DNA of 12,047 nucleotides from Chromatiales bacterium (GCA_029864785.1 JAOTST010000009.1:1-12047); one strand, 5' to 3'; shown: positions 1 to 7,166, numbered from the stretch's first letter. The notes: generated from the letters alone by a model not told the origin. Program-made: numbers and translations.

Positions 1-66
1 TTCCTGACTGACCTGATTGCCGGTCGCGAGCCAACACTACCTACAGAACTAATCCACTACGACTAG
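1..66 (+). CDS. C-terminal end of a probable FAD-dependent oxidoreductase (partial)
   Basis: Frame 1 is open from the first base to a TAG stop at 64-66 and gives 21 residues containing LIAGREPTLP. A short tail of this type (L-I-A-G-R-x-P-T/S followed by a few residues and a stop) is typical of the C-terminus of DadA/glycine-oxidase-like FAD-dependent oxidoreductases, where it forms the last helix of the FAD domain. The 5' part lies outside the window, so the substrate cannot be judged. The antiporter gene starts 25 bases downstream on the same strand with no visible terminator between them, so the two may be co-transcribed. The family call rests on a very short piece and is tentative. Confidence 0.5.
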   Translation, partial: FLTDLIAGREPTLPTELIHYD

Positions 67-91
67 ATGATTATGAGAAACCGATAGGACG

Positions 92-1294
92 ATGGAATCA
101 CACGACTTTTTCATTGACCTGTTAATCATTCTCATCACCGCCCGTATCTTTGCCGAACTTGCTGTACGTATGTATGCACCCGCCGTTATTGGTGAACTCT
201 TTGCCGGAATTGTGCTCGGCCCTAGCCTGTTTGGCTGGATAGAGATTGGCGAAACAATTCGTCTGATGGCCGGCATTGGCATCATTCTATTGCTGTTTGA
301 GGTCGGATTAGAGACCAATATTAAAGGGCTTATTCATAGCAGCAAAAAATCGGTCATCATCGCCATTTGTGGATTCGTATTCCCATTTCTATTTGGCTTC
401 ATCATCGCCCATAACTTCTTTTCAATGCCACTCCTTACCGCACTATTTATTGGAGGAACAGTGACAGCGACCAGTATAGGCATCACTGTTCGGGTGCTTA
501 CAGACCTTAGGCTGGAACAGAGCCGAATAGGTCAAATTGTATTGGGTGCCGCCGTAATTGATGATGTGTTGGGCGTGATGCTTCTGGCACTACTTTATGA
601 GTTCTCGATTGGTGGCGGTGTTAATATCATCAATGTTGGTAAAGTCTTTCTGTTTATCTCTGCGTTCTTTGTTCTTGCGCCCATTGTTGCTCGATTGATC
701 TCAATACTCATTAACCGATTTGATGAGATCAGTGAGATTCCTGGACTAATCCCTACATCAATTATCTCTCTCGTCCTCTTCTTTGCCTGGCTGGCTCATA
801 CCCTTGGCGCACCCGAGTTGCTGGGCGGATTTGCTGCGGGTCTCGCCCTCTCACGACGATTCTTCATCCCCTTTGGAATAGCACTGCAGTCTGATATCAA
901 CTTTTCAGATCGCATCGAAAAACAGATGAAGCCGATCATCCAACTATTCACGCCTATCTTCTTTGTGGTGGTCGGGCTCTCACTTTCTCTAAGGGATATT
1001 GATTGGGGATCAGCCACTATTTGGATCTTTACCCTCTCACTCTTTACCGTCGCCTTCATTGGAAAGATGATTGGATCTCTATTTATTCACGAAAACCGCT
1101 TTAGCCGATACATGATTGGTATGTCGATGGTGCCCCGAGGTGAGGTGGGACTCATCTTCGCAGAGCTTGGACGTGAGGGCGATATATTCAGTAACGAGAT
1201 CTACGCCAGCCTTGTTCTCGTAATCGCATTAACAACCATTCTACCCCCCCTTATTATGAAGTGGCTCAATACACGAGAGTCAGTGATCAATTAA
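92..1294 (+). CDS. Cation:proton antiporter, CPA2 (Kef/NapA-like) family, no regulatory domain
   Basis: A 400-residue, almost entirely hydrophobic protein with about a dozen membrane segments; it should exchange Na+ or K+ for H+ across the inner membrane. Family signatures include LGPSLFGWI near residue 42, LFEVGLET near 68-75, the adjacent ion-binding Asp pair in AAVIDDVLG (D157, D158) and the late motif MVPRGEVGLIFAELG (R349, E351). The paired Asp resembles NapA-type antiporters. The protein ends right after the transport domain, so it lacks the TrkA-N/RCK domain found in full-length KefB/KefC and is unlikely to be gated by glutathione or NAD through such a domain. The start is the ATG at 92, with a short AGGA-like site just upstream. 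Substrate preference cannot be read from the sequence. Confidence 0.88.
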   Translation: MESHDFFIDLLIILITARIFAELAVRMYAPAVIGELFAGIVLGPSLFGWIEIGETIRLMAGIGIILLLFEVGLETNIKGLIHSSKKSVIIAICGFVFPFLFGFIIAHNFFSMPLLTALFIGGTVTATSIGITVRVLTDLRLEQSRIGQIVLGAAVIDDVLGVMLLALLYEFSIGGGVNIINVGKVFLFISAFFVLAPIVARLISILINRFDEISEIPGLIPTSIISLVLFFAWLAHTLGAPELLGGFAAGLALSRRFFIPFGIALQSDINFSDRIEKQMKPIIQLFTPIFFVVVGLSLSLRDIDWGSATIWIFTLSLFTVAFIGKMIGSLFIHENRFSRYMIGMSMVPRGEVGLIFAELGREGDIFSNEIYASLVLVIALTTILPPLIMKWLNTRESVIN

Positions 1295-1337
1295 TCGTAA
1301 TCGCCAAAAAGGATAGATACCGACTGCTTCCCCCCAT

Positions 1338-1366
1338 TTGATAATATGAGACCATTCAGCTAATGT
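1338..1366 (+). promoter_or_regulatory. Candidate sigma-70 promoter for the AhpD-like gene
   Basis: TTGATA (1338-1343) is five of six to the -35 consensus, followed by a 17-base spacer and TAATGT (1361-1366), a poor -10. It lies in the 145-base gap before the small CxxC gene. The correct spacing is the main support; the -10 is weak. Confidence 0.25.
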
Positions 1367-1439
1367 CTGGAATAACCTAGCTAAGGAGCTAACGACATTA
1401 CACTACCGGAAAATAGATACTAATCAAAAGGAAAAGGGA

Positions 1440-1724
1440 ATGCTCACAAAAAATCAGCAAAAACTATATGACTCATTCTATGAGTCTACACACCAAAATG
1501 AGTATTTAGATCTGCAAACAGAGCTCCTTGTTGGACTCTCCGCAGCAATGGCCATGAACTGTGCGCCATGCACACGTTACTATCTTGAGCAGGCCAAAAA
1601 ATCCAACATTGAAAAGGGAGCCATATCCGAAGTCTTGGCTAAAGTGATGGCGGTTTCTGCTGGCCAAAAACGGCTTCAATTGGTTGAAGTGATTAATGAC
1701 TATGAGATTGACTTTAAGTCGTAA
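1440..1724 (+). CDS. Small AhpD/carboxymuconolactone-decarboxylase-like CxxC protein
   Basis: A 94-residue helical protein. It carries the CMD/AhpD signature region as AMAMNCAPCTRYYLEQAKKSNI, with the CxxC at about residues 41-44, followed by a helix rich in Ala/Lys/Glu (residues 50-80). Members of this superfamily are small oligomeric proteins; AhpD itself uses the two Cys as a peroxidase/disulfide centre, while many others have unknown substrates. AhpD and close relatives have a His four residues after the second Cys (CxxCxxxH); here Tyr sits at that place, so the classical AhpD proton relay appears incomplete. The upstream AAAAGGAAAAGGGA stretch can serve as ribosome binding site for the ATG at 1440. 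The gene stands alone between the antiporter and the LysE-like gene. A disulfide or thiol redox role is likely, the exact reaction unknown. Confidence 0.75.
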   Translation: MLTKNQQKLYDSFYESTHQNEYLDLQTELLVGLSAAMAMNCAPCTRYYLEQAKKSNIEKGAISEVLAKVMAVSAGQKRLQLVEVINDYEIDFKS

Positions 1725-1754
1725 TTAAACCCACGAACCCCGTTGAACATTAGA

Positions 1755-1760
1755 TATAAT
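1755..1760 (+). promoter_or_regulatory. Perfect -10 hexamer upstream of the LysE-like gene
   Basis: TATAAT occurs at 1755-1760, in the 80-base gap before the GTG start at 1805. No convincing -35 lies 16-18 bases upstream; the nearest TTGAAC (1743-1748) is too close. A start near 1767 would give a leader of about 38 bases containing the AGGAG site. Confidence 0.28.
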
Positions 1761-1794
1761 GTCTTAATCCATTACACACCCCGCCGACCATCAT

Positions 1795-1799
1795 AGGAG
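1795..1799 (+). promoter_or_regulatory. Ribosome binding site that fixes a GTG start
   Basis: AGGAG lies 5 bases before the GTG at 1805. It supports this GTG, rather than a later ATG, as the start of the LysE-like gene. Confidence 0.7.
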
Positions 1800-1804
1800 C
1801 GATT

Positions 1805-2431
1805 GTGCTAGAACCCACACAGATTTTAACCTACGTCGCTGCACTGGGTATTGCCGCAGCCATACCCGGCCCTGGAATGACCGCTCTTGTTGCCCGTAGT
1901 GTAAGTAGTGGCGCATCAACTGGATTTGCCATGCTTGCCGGTCTTATTTTAGGAGATTTAACCTACCTCTCTTTTGCCGTGTTTGGGCTTTCGGTACTGG
2001 CACATAGTTTCAATGCGCTATTTGTCGCCATCAAATGGGGGGCCGTTATCTACCTCTGCTACCTTGCGTGGCTATTTTGGACAGCCGATCATCAATCCAT
2101 GAACACGGACAACTCGTCCAAACGAAAAGACCTGTTATCAGCTAGTTTATCCGGGTTCACCATTACACTGGGCAACCCTAAAACAATTGCTTTTTACCTC
2201 GCGCTACTCCCTGTTGCCCTTGATCTGAAAAAGGTGACCATACAGAGCTGGGCTTTTACATTAATGCCATTAACTATTATTGTTCTGCTTGGTGTTGGCG
2301 CTGTTTTTATTTTAGGCGCCGTCGGTGTGCGTCACATATTATCAAGCGCCAAAGCACAAAAAATACTTCACCGTGGTGCTGCCACTACGATGCTTGTTGC
2401 CGCAGGAACGATGGTTGCGAAAGAGACATAA
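1805..2431 (+). CDS. LysE/RhtB family amino-acid (or small metabolite) exporter
   Basis: A 208-residue inner-membrane protein with about six hydrophobic segments. The N-terminal membrane segment contains AAAIPGPGMTALVARSV, the PGPG signature of LysE/RhtB transporters (about residues 20-24). The central conserved stretch GNPKTIAFYLALLPV (about residues 123-137) is also characteristic. A polar loop with several Lys/Asp/Ser (about residues 95-112) separates the two halves. Members export basic amino acids, homoserine/threonine or other small molecules by proton-coupled transport; the substrate here cannot be assigned. Translation starts at GTG. The gene is followed by a 98-base gap and then the convergent TlpA-like gene, so it ends the plus-strand block. 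Confidence 0.85.
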   Translation: MLEPTQILTYVAALGIAAAIPGPGMTALVARSVSSGASTGFAMLAGLILGDLTYLSFAVFGLSVLAHSFNALFVAIKWGAVIYLCYLAWLFWTADHQSMNTDNSSKRKDLLSASLSGFTITLGNPKTIAFYLALLPVALDLKKVTIQSWAFTLMPLTIIVLLGVGAVFILGAVGVRHILSSAKAQKILHRGAATTMLVAAGTMVAKET

Positions 2432-2451
2432 CAGAGCAATCATAAACAAAC

Positions 2452-2468
2452 GTGGGTAAATCACCCGC
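2452..2468 (-). terminator. Weak hairpin in the convergent gap, possible terminator of the tlpA-like transcript
   Basis: GTGGGT (2452-2457) and ACCCGC (2463-2468) can pair over a 5-base loop. The stem is 6 bp, with one position that pairs only as a G-U wobble. Read on the minus strand it is followed by GTTTGTTTATG, a loose T-rich stretch, so it could end the minus-strand operon. There is no T-run on the plus side. The stem is short and the call is weak. Confidence 0.3.
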
Positions 2469-2529
2469 TACTCAGTCAAATAGTCATGCCATCTTATTTA
2501 AAACAGAATTACGCTATCAGAAATAGATA

Positions 2530-3147
2530 CTAACCTTTGCTCAACAGGGGTAGCACGTACTCTTCAAATGATTGATGATCAAGTTGCCCTCGGTGAATAT
2601 ATTTCATTCGTCCGTCTCGATTAATCACCACGGTGTAAGGAACGATTCCAGTGCTATTTCCCCACTTAAGCATCAAATCACGATTATCTTCAGGATCGGT
2701 GATCAACACCGGATAGTTCATCTCCAATGTTCGATAAACATTACGTAATTTACGCTCTTCATCTAACCCCAAACCGAGAACCTGCAACCCCTGTTCACGG
2801 TACTGTTCTTGATACTTTACAAAGTCACGAATTTCAGCCTGACAGGGTGCACACCATGTTGCCCAAAAGTTGAGTAAGATGACTTTTCCCTTCCACTCAT
2901 CCAGTGAATGCATTTTCCCATCTAATCCCACCAGAGTGAACTTTTCCATCTCCCATGCGTTATTGGTTTTAGAGGGTAATGCCATGGTTGATGCTGAATT
3001 TACGGCTGATTTAGAACCATTTGGTAAGGTCAAGCTCGCTGCACCAGCCCCGCCTTTAGATTCACTCATAGAGTAACCGGCATAGACCGATGTAGCCATT
3101 ACCGCCACAGCCGCAACGATGAGTGTAATTAATTTTAAGTTAGACAT
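2530..3147 (-). CDS. TlpA-like periplasmic thiol:disulfide oxidoreductase (membrane-anchored)
   Basis: A 205-residue protein with an N-terminal hydrophobic segment (ITLIVAAVAVMATSVYA, about residues 7-23), acting as a signal anchor or signal peptide. A low-complexity Gly/Ala/Ser linker follows to about residue 60, then a thioredoxin-fold domain. The active site is WATWCAPC, with Cys at about 99 and 102, and the cis-Pro loop is TGIVPYT, Pro about 170. This matches the TlpA/ResA/CcmG group, which in the periplasm reduces disulfides, including those in apocytochrome c haem-binding CxxCH motifs. It starts 17 bases after the isomerase stop and lies in the same block as a seven-haem cytochrome, so a role in keeping that cytochrome's cysteines reduced is a reasonable inference. 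I chose the ATG at 3147; a TTG in frame at 3159 abuts the AGAGG site and is unlikely. Confidence 0.88.
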   Translation of the reverse strand: MSNLKLITLIVAAVAVMATSVYAGYSMSESKGGAGAASLTLPNGSKSAVNSASTMALPSKTNNAWEMEKFTLVGLDGKMHSLDEWKGKVILLNFWATWCAPCQAEIRDFVKYQEQYREQGLQVLGLGLDEERKLRNVYRTLEMNYPVLITDPEDNRDLMLKWGNSTGIVPYTVVINRDGRMKYIHRGQLDHQSFEEYVLPLLSKG

Positions 3148-3159
3148 TACGCTGAGCAA

Positions 3160-3164
3160 CCTCT
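3160..3164 (-). promoter_or_regulatory. Ribosome binding site of the tlpA-like gene
   Basis: AGAGG on the minus strand sits directly after the isomerase stop codon and 12 bases before the ATG at 3147. The spacing is rather long, but the alternative TTG (3157-3159) has no spacing at all. Confidence 0.45.
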
Positions 3165-4451
3165 CTATTTGTTATTTTTCAGGTTAGCTGGTTTTTGAAT
3201 AACATTCCAACTCACCCCAAATTTTCGCTCTAACTCACCAAGATACGGCCGCATTTTTTCATTAATAAGAACTTGTCTAACCCGATCACGCATCGCCATA
3301 TAGTTTTTCTTTTTTCCTGCTTTACGTTCCAGAATAGTGATGAGGTTATAGCCCTCTTTTGTTTCGATAACAGGACTCAGTTGCCTATCAGCCAATTTAG
3401 ATGCCGCCTGATCCAGTGCGGGCATACCCCGACCCTCTTCAACCCAGCCAATATCACCGCTATTTTTACGTCCAAAGTCATCAATACTGTATGCTGCGGC
3501 AAGGGAGAAGAGACTCTCCCCTCTTAATATTCGATTTCTCAGTGCAGTGGCTTCGGCTTTAGTTTTTACTACCAGTTGACCAATGTGTCGCTTTTCAGGA
3601 ATACGACTCATCTCAGGGTGATCAATATAATAGCGTTTTAGAACACGCTCATCTTTAATCCAGTCATGCTCTTTCATTTCCAGCATCAATGCAGGAAGTC
3701 GCTCATTTTTATAATCATTGAGCTGCGAGCTCACATCAATCTTCTCTTCATCTGCCGCTTTGGCAATAAGGAGTATCTCTGCCCGTTTGTAGAGCTGTGC
3801 TTTAATCCATTCAGGATTAGGGAGGTTGGGGCGTTTGGATATATCGACAATATCGCCATATGTGATTTTTAGGCCGTTACCATCCATCAGAACCGTATCA
3901 GCCATCAACCCAATGGTGATTCTATCTTGGTATAATTTAACACCATATTTTTTCTGCAGTTTCTGTATCGTTGCCAGACGAACCATGCGGTATCGATCAA
4001 CTTTATATGCCGATTTTGCAGAAGCCACGCCATCGGGGTCTCTCATAAATTGATGCTTCATGGATGCCAGCACGTCATCAGGAATGACCATTTTTTCGCG
4101 TAACTTATCCATGTAGTGACGATAGAGAAGCCCCATACGATAGGTATCCATCTCACGTTTAAATGAAGCCGTTTTATCGAATCCTTGGCTTTCAGCTTCA
4201 AGTTTTAGAAGCTGGGCAGCTACTAACCTACGCAACATATCTCCCCGCAATGAGGCCTGATCACGCTCGTCCATCGCCACAAATTGGGTTGCAAATGGAG
4301 AACTTGCAACGGCATTGTCCAATTGATCGGAGGTGATATTAGCCGTTCCAATAGTAACCAGTACCTCAGGCGCCGATTTTGCATAAAGCGTTGCAGAAAA
4401 CAGTAGCCCAACAACTATCAGGCCACGAAAAATTCTATTTAATAGACTCAT
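3165..4451 (-). CDS. Secreted parvulin-type peptidyl-prolyl cis-trans isomerase (SurA/PrsA-like)
   Basis: A 428-residue protein. A signal peptide (MSLLNRIFRGLIVVGLLFSATLYA, probable cleavage near residue 24) predicts export to the periplasm. The parvulin domain lies at about residues 286-377, marked by RHIGQLVVKTKAEA, the FSLAAAYSIDD segment, the SGDIGWVEEG loop and VIETKEGYNLITILE. Ahead of it are two stretches that resemble each other at their beginnings (VLVTIGTANITSDQLD near residue 30 and VLMDGNGLKITYGDIVD near 187), each followed by charged helices. They look like a duplicated SurA-type chaperone module. Such proteins help fold exported proteins. The gene sits between the cytochrome and tlpA-like genes, so the cytochrome is the likely client (inference). 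The ATG at 4451 begins a typical signal peptide; an upstream TTG at 4475 would put eight charged residues before it and overlap the terminator. Confidence 0.87.
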   Translation of the reverse strand: MSLLNRIFRGLIVVGLLFSATLYAKSAPEVLVTIGTANITSDQLDNAVASSPFATQFVAMDERDQASLRGDMLRRLVAAQLLKLEAESQGFDKTASFKREMDTYRMGLLYRHYMDKLREKMVIPDDVLASMKHQFMRDPDGVASAKSAYKVDRYRMVRLATIQKLQKKYGVKLYQDRITIGLMADTVLMDGNGLKITYGDIVDISKRPNLPNPEWIKAQLYKRAEILLIAKAADEEKIDVSSQLNDYKNERLPALMLEMKEHDWIKDERVLKRYYIDHPEMSRIPEKRHIGQLVVKTKAEATALRNRILRGESLFSLAAAYSIDDFGRKNSGDIGWVEEGRGMPALDQAASKLADRQLSPVIETKEGYNLITILERKAGKKKNYMAMRDRVRQVLINEKMRPYLGELERKFGVSWNVIQKPANLKNNK

Positions 4452-4476
4452 TTCTGATCTCTTAACTAAATCCAAT

Positions 4477-4506
4477 TAAAAAAACAGGGGACAAAAGCCC
4501 CCTGTT
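4477..4506 (-). terminator. Rho-independent terminator or attenuator between cytochrome and isomerase genes
   Basis: On the minus strand an AACAGGGG arm (4506-4499) pairs perfectly with CCCCTGTT (4490-4483) over an 8-base loop. The two final T of the stem belong to a run of seven T (4484-4478). This is a textbook intrinsic terminator for transcripts coming from the cytochrome gene. Only 26 bases remain between the T-run and the isomerase ATG at 4451, too few for a full promoter, so the isomerase and tlpA-like genes are probably expressed by read-through or from a promoter upstream of or overlapping the hairpin. The plus-strand side has no useful T-run. Confidence 0.88.
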
Positions 4507-4552
4507 ACGTTTACTCCTTTAGCAAACTGTCATGTTTGCCATGCTTAGTCAA

Positions 4553-6961
4553 TCACTCCTCTTCTGGAATGGCTCCACCCAGATCTGGCGCTGAACTATG
4601 TATCCAATTTACAGCGGCATCATAGTTGTGAAGGATTGGCTTACCTTTCCACACATGCTCTTCATCATTTGCGATATGAGGAACACCATCCGTATTGGTT
4701 TCATGACATGCATTACAACGTAGTGGGCCATGAGAACCGTCTGGATTGTACTGTGTTGGCTGATTGTAGGTCGTGAGATCAATATTCGGCGTCACAGGAT
4801 AGAGACCGTGAATGGATTGATGACATGACTGACAAGCAATACCCGCATGTCCCTTCGAATAACGCATAGAGCTATATTTTCCGGGTTGATTGATGGGGAA
4901 GGCAACGCCGCCCTGCCCTTCAACAAATGGTGCGGCATGGCAATCTGCGCAGTGAGGTACACCTGGTGCAAGCCAGTAGTCACGACCATTGGTCGCTGCA
5001 TCATAAGGTACAGCGGTTGCTCCGGTAGCGCCCTTAGGCAACTTCAGTGATTTAATATCAACCGCAGGATTGGCCGAGAGGATCTTGACACTGACGTCAC
5101 CATCAACATCTTTACTCACCATTGGACCATTCCCTTTCAGAGCAATAATCGCAATATCAGGAACCAGACGCTTTTTAGCCCAAGTTAATAGAATGCCCGA
5201 TTTTCCGGGAGTATCTTCGCCCTTATCATTTAGTACAACCTTGGGATCGAGATACTTTTCTATTAGCTCCTGCTTACTAACTCCAATCGCCTTGGCAATC
5301 TCGTTCAATGATTTATTACGGATGGTTGTTCCTTCCTGCTTAAATGCATTGGTTAGATTGTCACGCTGATAAAGCTCACGTGAGAGTTGTGAGTGACAGT
5401 TGGTACACCAGATACCTTTTCCACCCTCACCCGTTCCAATTTTGGATACATTGGTCTTCATCCACTCACCGATACTATTGAGATACTCAGTGGTTTCGAC
5501 ACCATCGCTATCTTTACCGGGATTGGAGTGAACATCACGTCCTACATAACATCCACCAGCTGCATCGCGATTATCGCCATCTGCATAGGCATTTTTACCT
5601 TCAGGTGTAATAGGATAGGCATCCATATTTCCATCCTGACGATGGGCTGGATGACATCCTTGACATGCTGCAGTACGACCATGTGAATCGGGCATTGGCA
5701 CTTTGGTCTGATGGACGGTATGAATCGCTTCAGTCAAAGCAGGTATGGTCTTTTTCTTACCATTTTTGTCTTTAAATGTTTTGGATTGAAGCACACCAAT
5801 CACGTTATCGGCATGACACTTTTGACAGAGTACTGGGTCACGACCCAGACGATTATCAGTAGTACGACCTCTGGGATTGTAGTTCTTCATAAAGTCGGTG
5901 CCATTGCTATCATCATGCATCTCAAGGATAGAGACCGAAGTCGCTTTGAGATTGGCTATCCAGTCACTGGCTCCCAGACCTTTCCAAAAGGCACGTTCTT
6001 GCTTGTAGAGCGTAAACTTATCGCCATTGGCAGTTTTGTTACTATGACAATTTGCACAGTTTGGAATATCGATAGGATTGGTTCCGACAAAACGAATGGG
6101 CTCCCCTGAGTGGGAATCGACCACTGGGCTACCACTCTTGGCATCCACCAGACTGACCCACGCTTCCTGATAGGGTTGAACATCACTTTCAACCAGCGTT
6201 AGCAGATCCTGCTTCGCTGCACGGTCAGTAAAGGGTGTAAGTGGCAGACCCAATGCATCCCAGATACCAGGATTGGTTAGCACGATAGGAACATTATCTA
6301 GAACTGAACTTTTAGTATAGACAATCGTACCTTTTTCACCCGTGTAGTGAAGGTGACCACCTTTAAGTGGGCTTGGTGCCGCAGCGCCCGCAGGTCCATT
6401 ATCTCTTGGAACAGGTACTTGAATACCAACAAATAGCTTCTTGCTATCTGCACTGGTTCCGGTGGGGTTGGTACCCTTTAGATCTTTATAGACATAGAGG
6501 TGGGAGAAATAGGCATTAGCTACATTCTCATTTTCGGTATATTTACCATCACCATTAACATCGTAAGGTACATCCCAATATTTCAGTTTATTACCCTCGG
6601 CATAGGTGTTGCCGACGTGGCCGTATGAGAGTTTAAATTTCTTTTTGCCATCAACGACAACGGTTGGATCTTTTCCATCGGCCTCTAGTAGCTCAGGATA
6701 CTTTTTCTTGCCGGTCGCTGTTTTGATAACCTGACTCTGTACCGAGTTGTAGGGAGGAAGGACACGACAATATGTAAAATCAAATCCCGTACAGTGCATC
6801 CCCAACTCATAGTTGATGGTGATGTTGTAGTCGTTTATGGGTTTTACGGGCGTAGGTGTCGCAGCCGTCGACGACGGAGCCCCGGACATCTGGTCGGCTA
6901 CACAACCGCCAATCGCCGAAATAGCCGCTACTAGCGCTATGTTCTTTATTACTCTCTTCAT
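4553..6961 (-). CDS. Seven-haem c-type cytochrome, predicted lipoprotein
   Basis: An 802-residue exported electron-transfer protein. The N-terminus MKRVIKNIALVAAISAIGGC is a lipoprotein signal with the lipid-bearing Cys at residue 20, followed by a Ser/Thr/Pro linker; D or K sorting rules cannot settle inner versus outer membrane. Seven CxxCH haem-binding motifs occur: CANCH 302, CQKCH 379, CQGCH 433, CTNCH 519, CADCH 671, CQSCH 710, CNACH 749. The first 300 residues lack haem motifs and hold a Cys pair (MHCTGFDFTYC, C57 and C65) and an EF-hand-type calcium loop (134-145). A haem-free stretch of about 150 residues separates haems 4 and 5. The ATG at 6961 is preceded by AAGGAG at 9 bases and begins exactly at the signal peptide; the in-frame ATG 12 codons upstream is less likely. 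I recognise no named cytochrome family. Isomerase and TlpA-like genes downstream suggest dedicated maturation; the hydrogenase cluster upstream suggests a possible electron partner. Confidence 0.9.
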   Translation of the reverse strand: MKRVIKNIALVAAISAIGGCVADQMSGAPSSTAATPTPVKPINDYNITINYELGMHCTGFDFTYCRVLPPYNSVQSQVIKTATGKKKYPELLEADGKDPTVVVDGKKKFKLSYGHVGNTYAEGNKLKYWDVPYDVNGDGKYTENENVANAYFSHLYVYKDLKGTNPTGTSADSKKLFVGIQVPVPRDNGPAGAAAPSPLKGGHLHYTGEKGTIVYTKSSVLDNVPIVLTNPGIWDALGLPLTPFTDRAAKQDLLTLVESDVQPYQEAWVSLVDAKSGSPVVDSHSGEPIRFVGTNPIDIPNCANCHSNKTANGDKFTLYKQERAFWKGLGASDWIANLKATSVSILEMHDDSNGTDFMKNYNPRGRTTDNRLGRDPVLCQKCHADNVIGVLQSKTFKDKNGKKKTIPALTEAIHTVHQTKVPMPDSHGRTAACQGCHPAHRQDGNMDAYPITPEGKNAYADGDNRDAAGGCYVGRDVHSNPGKDSDGVETTEYLNSIGEWMKTNVSKIGTGEGGKGIWCTNCHSQLSRELYQRDNLTNAFKQEGTTIRNKSLNEIAKAIGVSKQELIEKYLDPKVVLNDKGEDTPGKSGILLTWAKKRLVPDIAIIALKGNGPMVSKDVDGDVSVKILSANPAVDIKSLKLPKGATGATAVPYDAATNGRDYWLAPGVPHCADCHAAPFVEGQGGVAFPINQPGKYSSMRYSKGHAGIACQSCHQSIHGLYPVTPNIDLTTYNQPTQYNPDGSHGPLRCNACHETNTDGVPHIANDEEHVWKGKPILHNYDAAVNWIHSSAPDLGGAIPEEE
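6527..6562 (-). other. EF-hand/dockerin-type calcium-binding loop inside the cytochrome
   Basis: Residues 134-145 read DVNGDGKYTENE, giving Asp, Asn, Asp, Lys, Thr, Glu at loop positions 1, 3, 5, 7, 9 and 12, with Gly at 6. This fits the canonical 12-residue EF-hand pattern, except that position 8 is Tyr rather than an aliphatic residue. It lies in the haem-free N-terminal domain. Calcium binding is inferred from the motif only. Confidence 0.65.
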
Positions 6962-6970
6962 ACTTGTTAT

Positions 6971-6976
6971 CTCCTT
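6971..6976 (-). promoter_or_regulatory. Strong ribosome binding site that fixes the cytochrome start
   Basis: AAGGAG on the minus strand lies 9 bases before the ATG at 6961. It favours this start over the in-frame ATGs at 6979 and 6997. Confidence 0.8.
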
Positions 6977-7038
6977 CATCAACACCGACACATTCAAATC
7001 AATGCGCTTGAATACTCTTTTATTTTTATAATCTAAAC

Positions 7039-7071
7039 AAAAAGTCCTAAGCGGCTTTTAATCCGATTAGG
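7039..7071 (-). terminator. Leader hairpin with T-run: terminator of the hydrogenase transcript or attenuator of the cytochrome
   Basis: On the minus strand CCTAATCGG (7071-7063) can pair with CCGCTTAGG (7054-7046): an 8-bp stem with one T/C mismatch over an 8-base loop. It is followed by AC and five T (7043-7039). It lies about 300 bases after the last hydrogenase-cluster gene and about 75 bases before the cytochrome ATG, so it could end read-through from upstream or, if the cytochrome promoter is further up, act as a leader attenuator. Confidence 0.5.
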
Positions 7072-7084
7072 AATAACAATGCAT

Positions 7085-7112
7085 ATAATATGCCTATTTG
7101 TAACATATTGAA
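7085..7112 (-). promoter_or_regulatory. Candidate promoter of the cytochrome operon
   Basis: On the minus strand TTCAAT (7112-7107) is followed after 16 bases by TATTAT (7090-7085). The -10 fits five of six, the -35 only three of six. Transcription would start near 7078 and give a leader of about 117 bases containing the hairpin at 7046-7071. The -10 is embedded in a 13-base palindrome, a possible operator. The weak -35 would suit an activated promoter. Confidence 0.3.
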
Positions 7113-7166
7113 TTGTAAGTGAATCTTATTTTTATGTGCTTAAAATAGCTCTGACAGAACCCAAAT

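Noticed and set aside
1411..2533. 13-base direct repeat AAATAGATACTAA at 1411-1423 and 2521-2533
   Set aside because: About one 13-base match is expected by chance in 12 kb; no flanking similarity and no mobile-element features.
4452..4475. Upstream TTG start for the isomerase at 4475
   Set aside because: It would lie at the end of the terminator T-run and add charged residues before a typical signal peptide; the ATG at 4451 is better.
5711..6109. 132-codon open frame antisense to the cytochrome gene
   Set aside because: Overlaps a well-supported seven-haem protein, has no family features and no good ribosome site; it is a shadow of the real frame.
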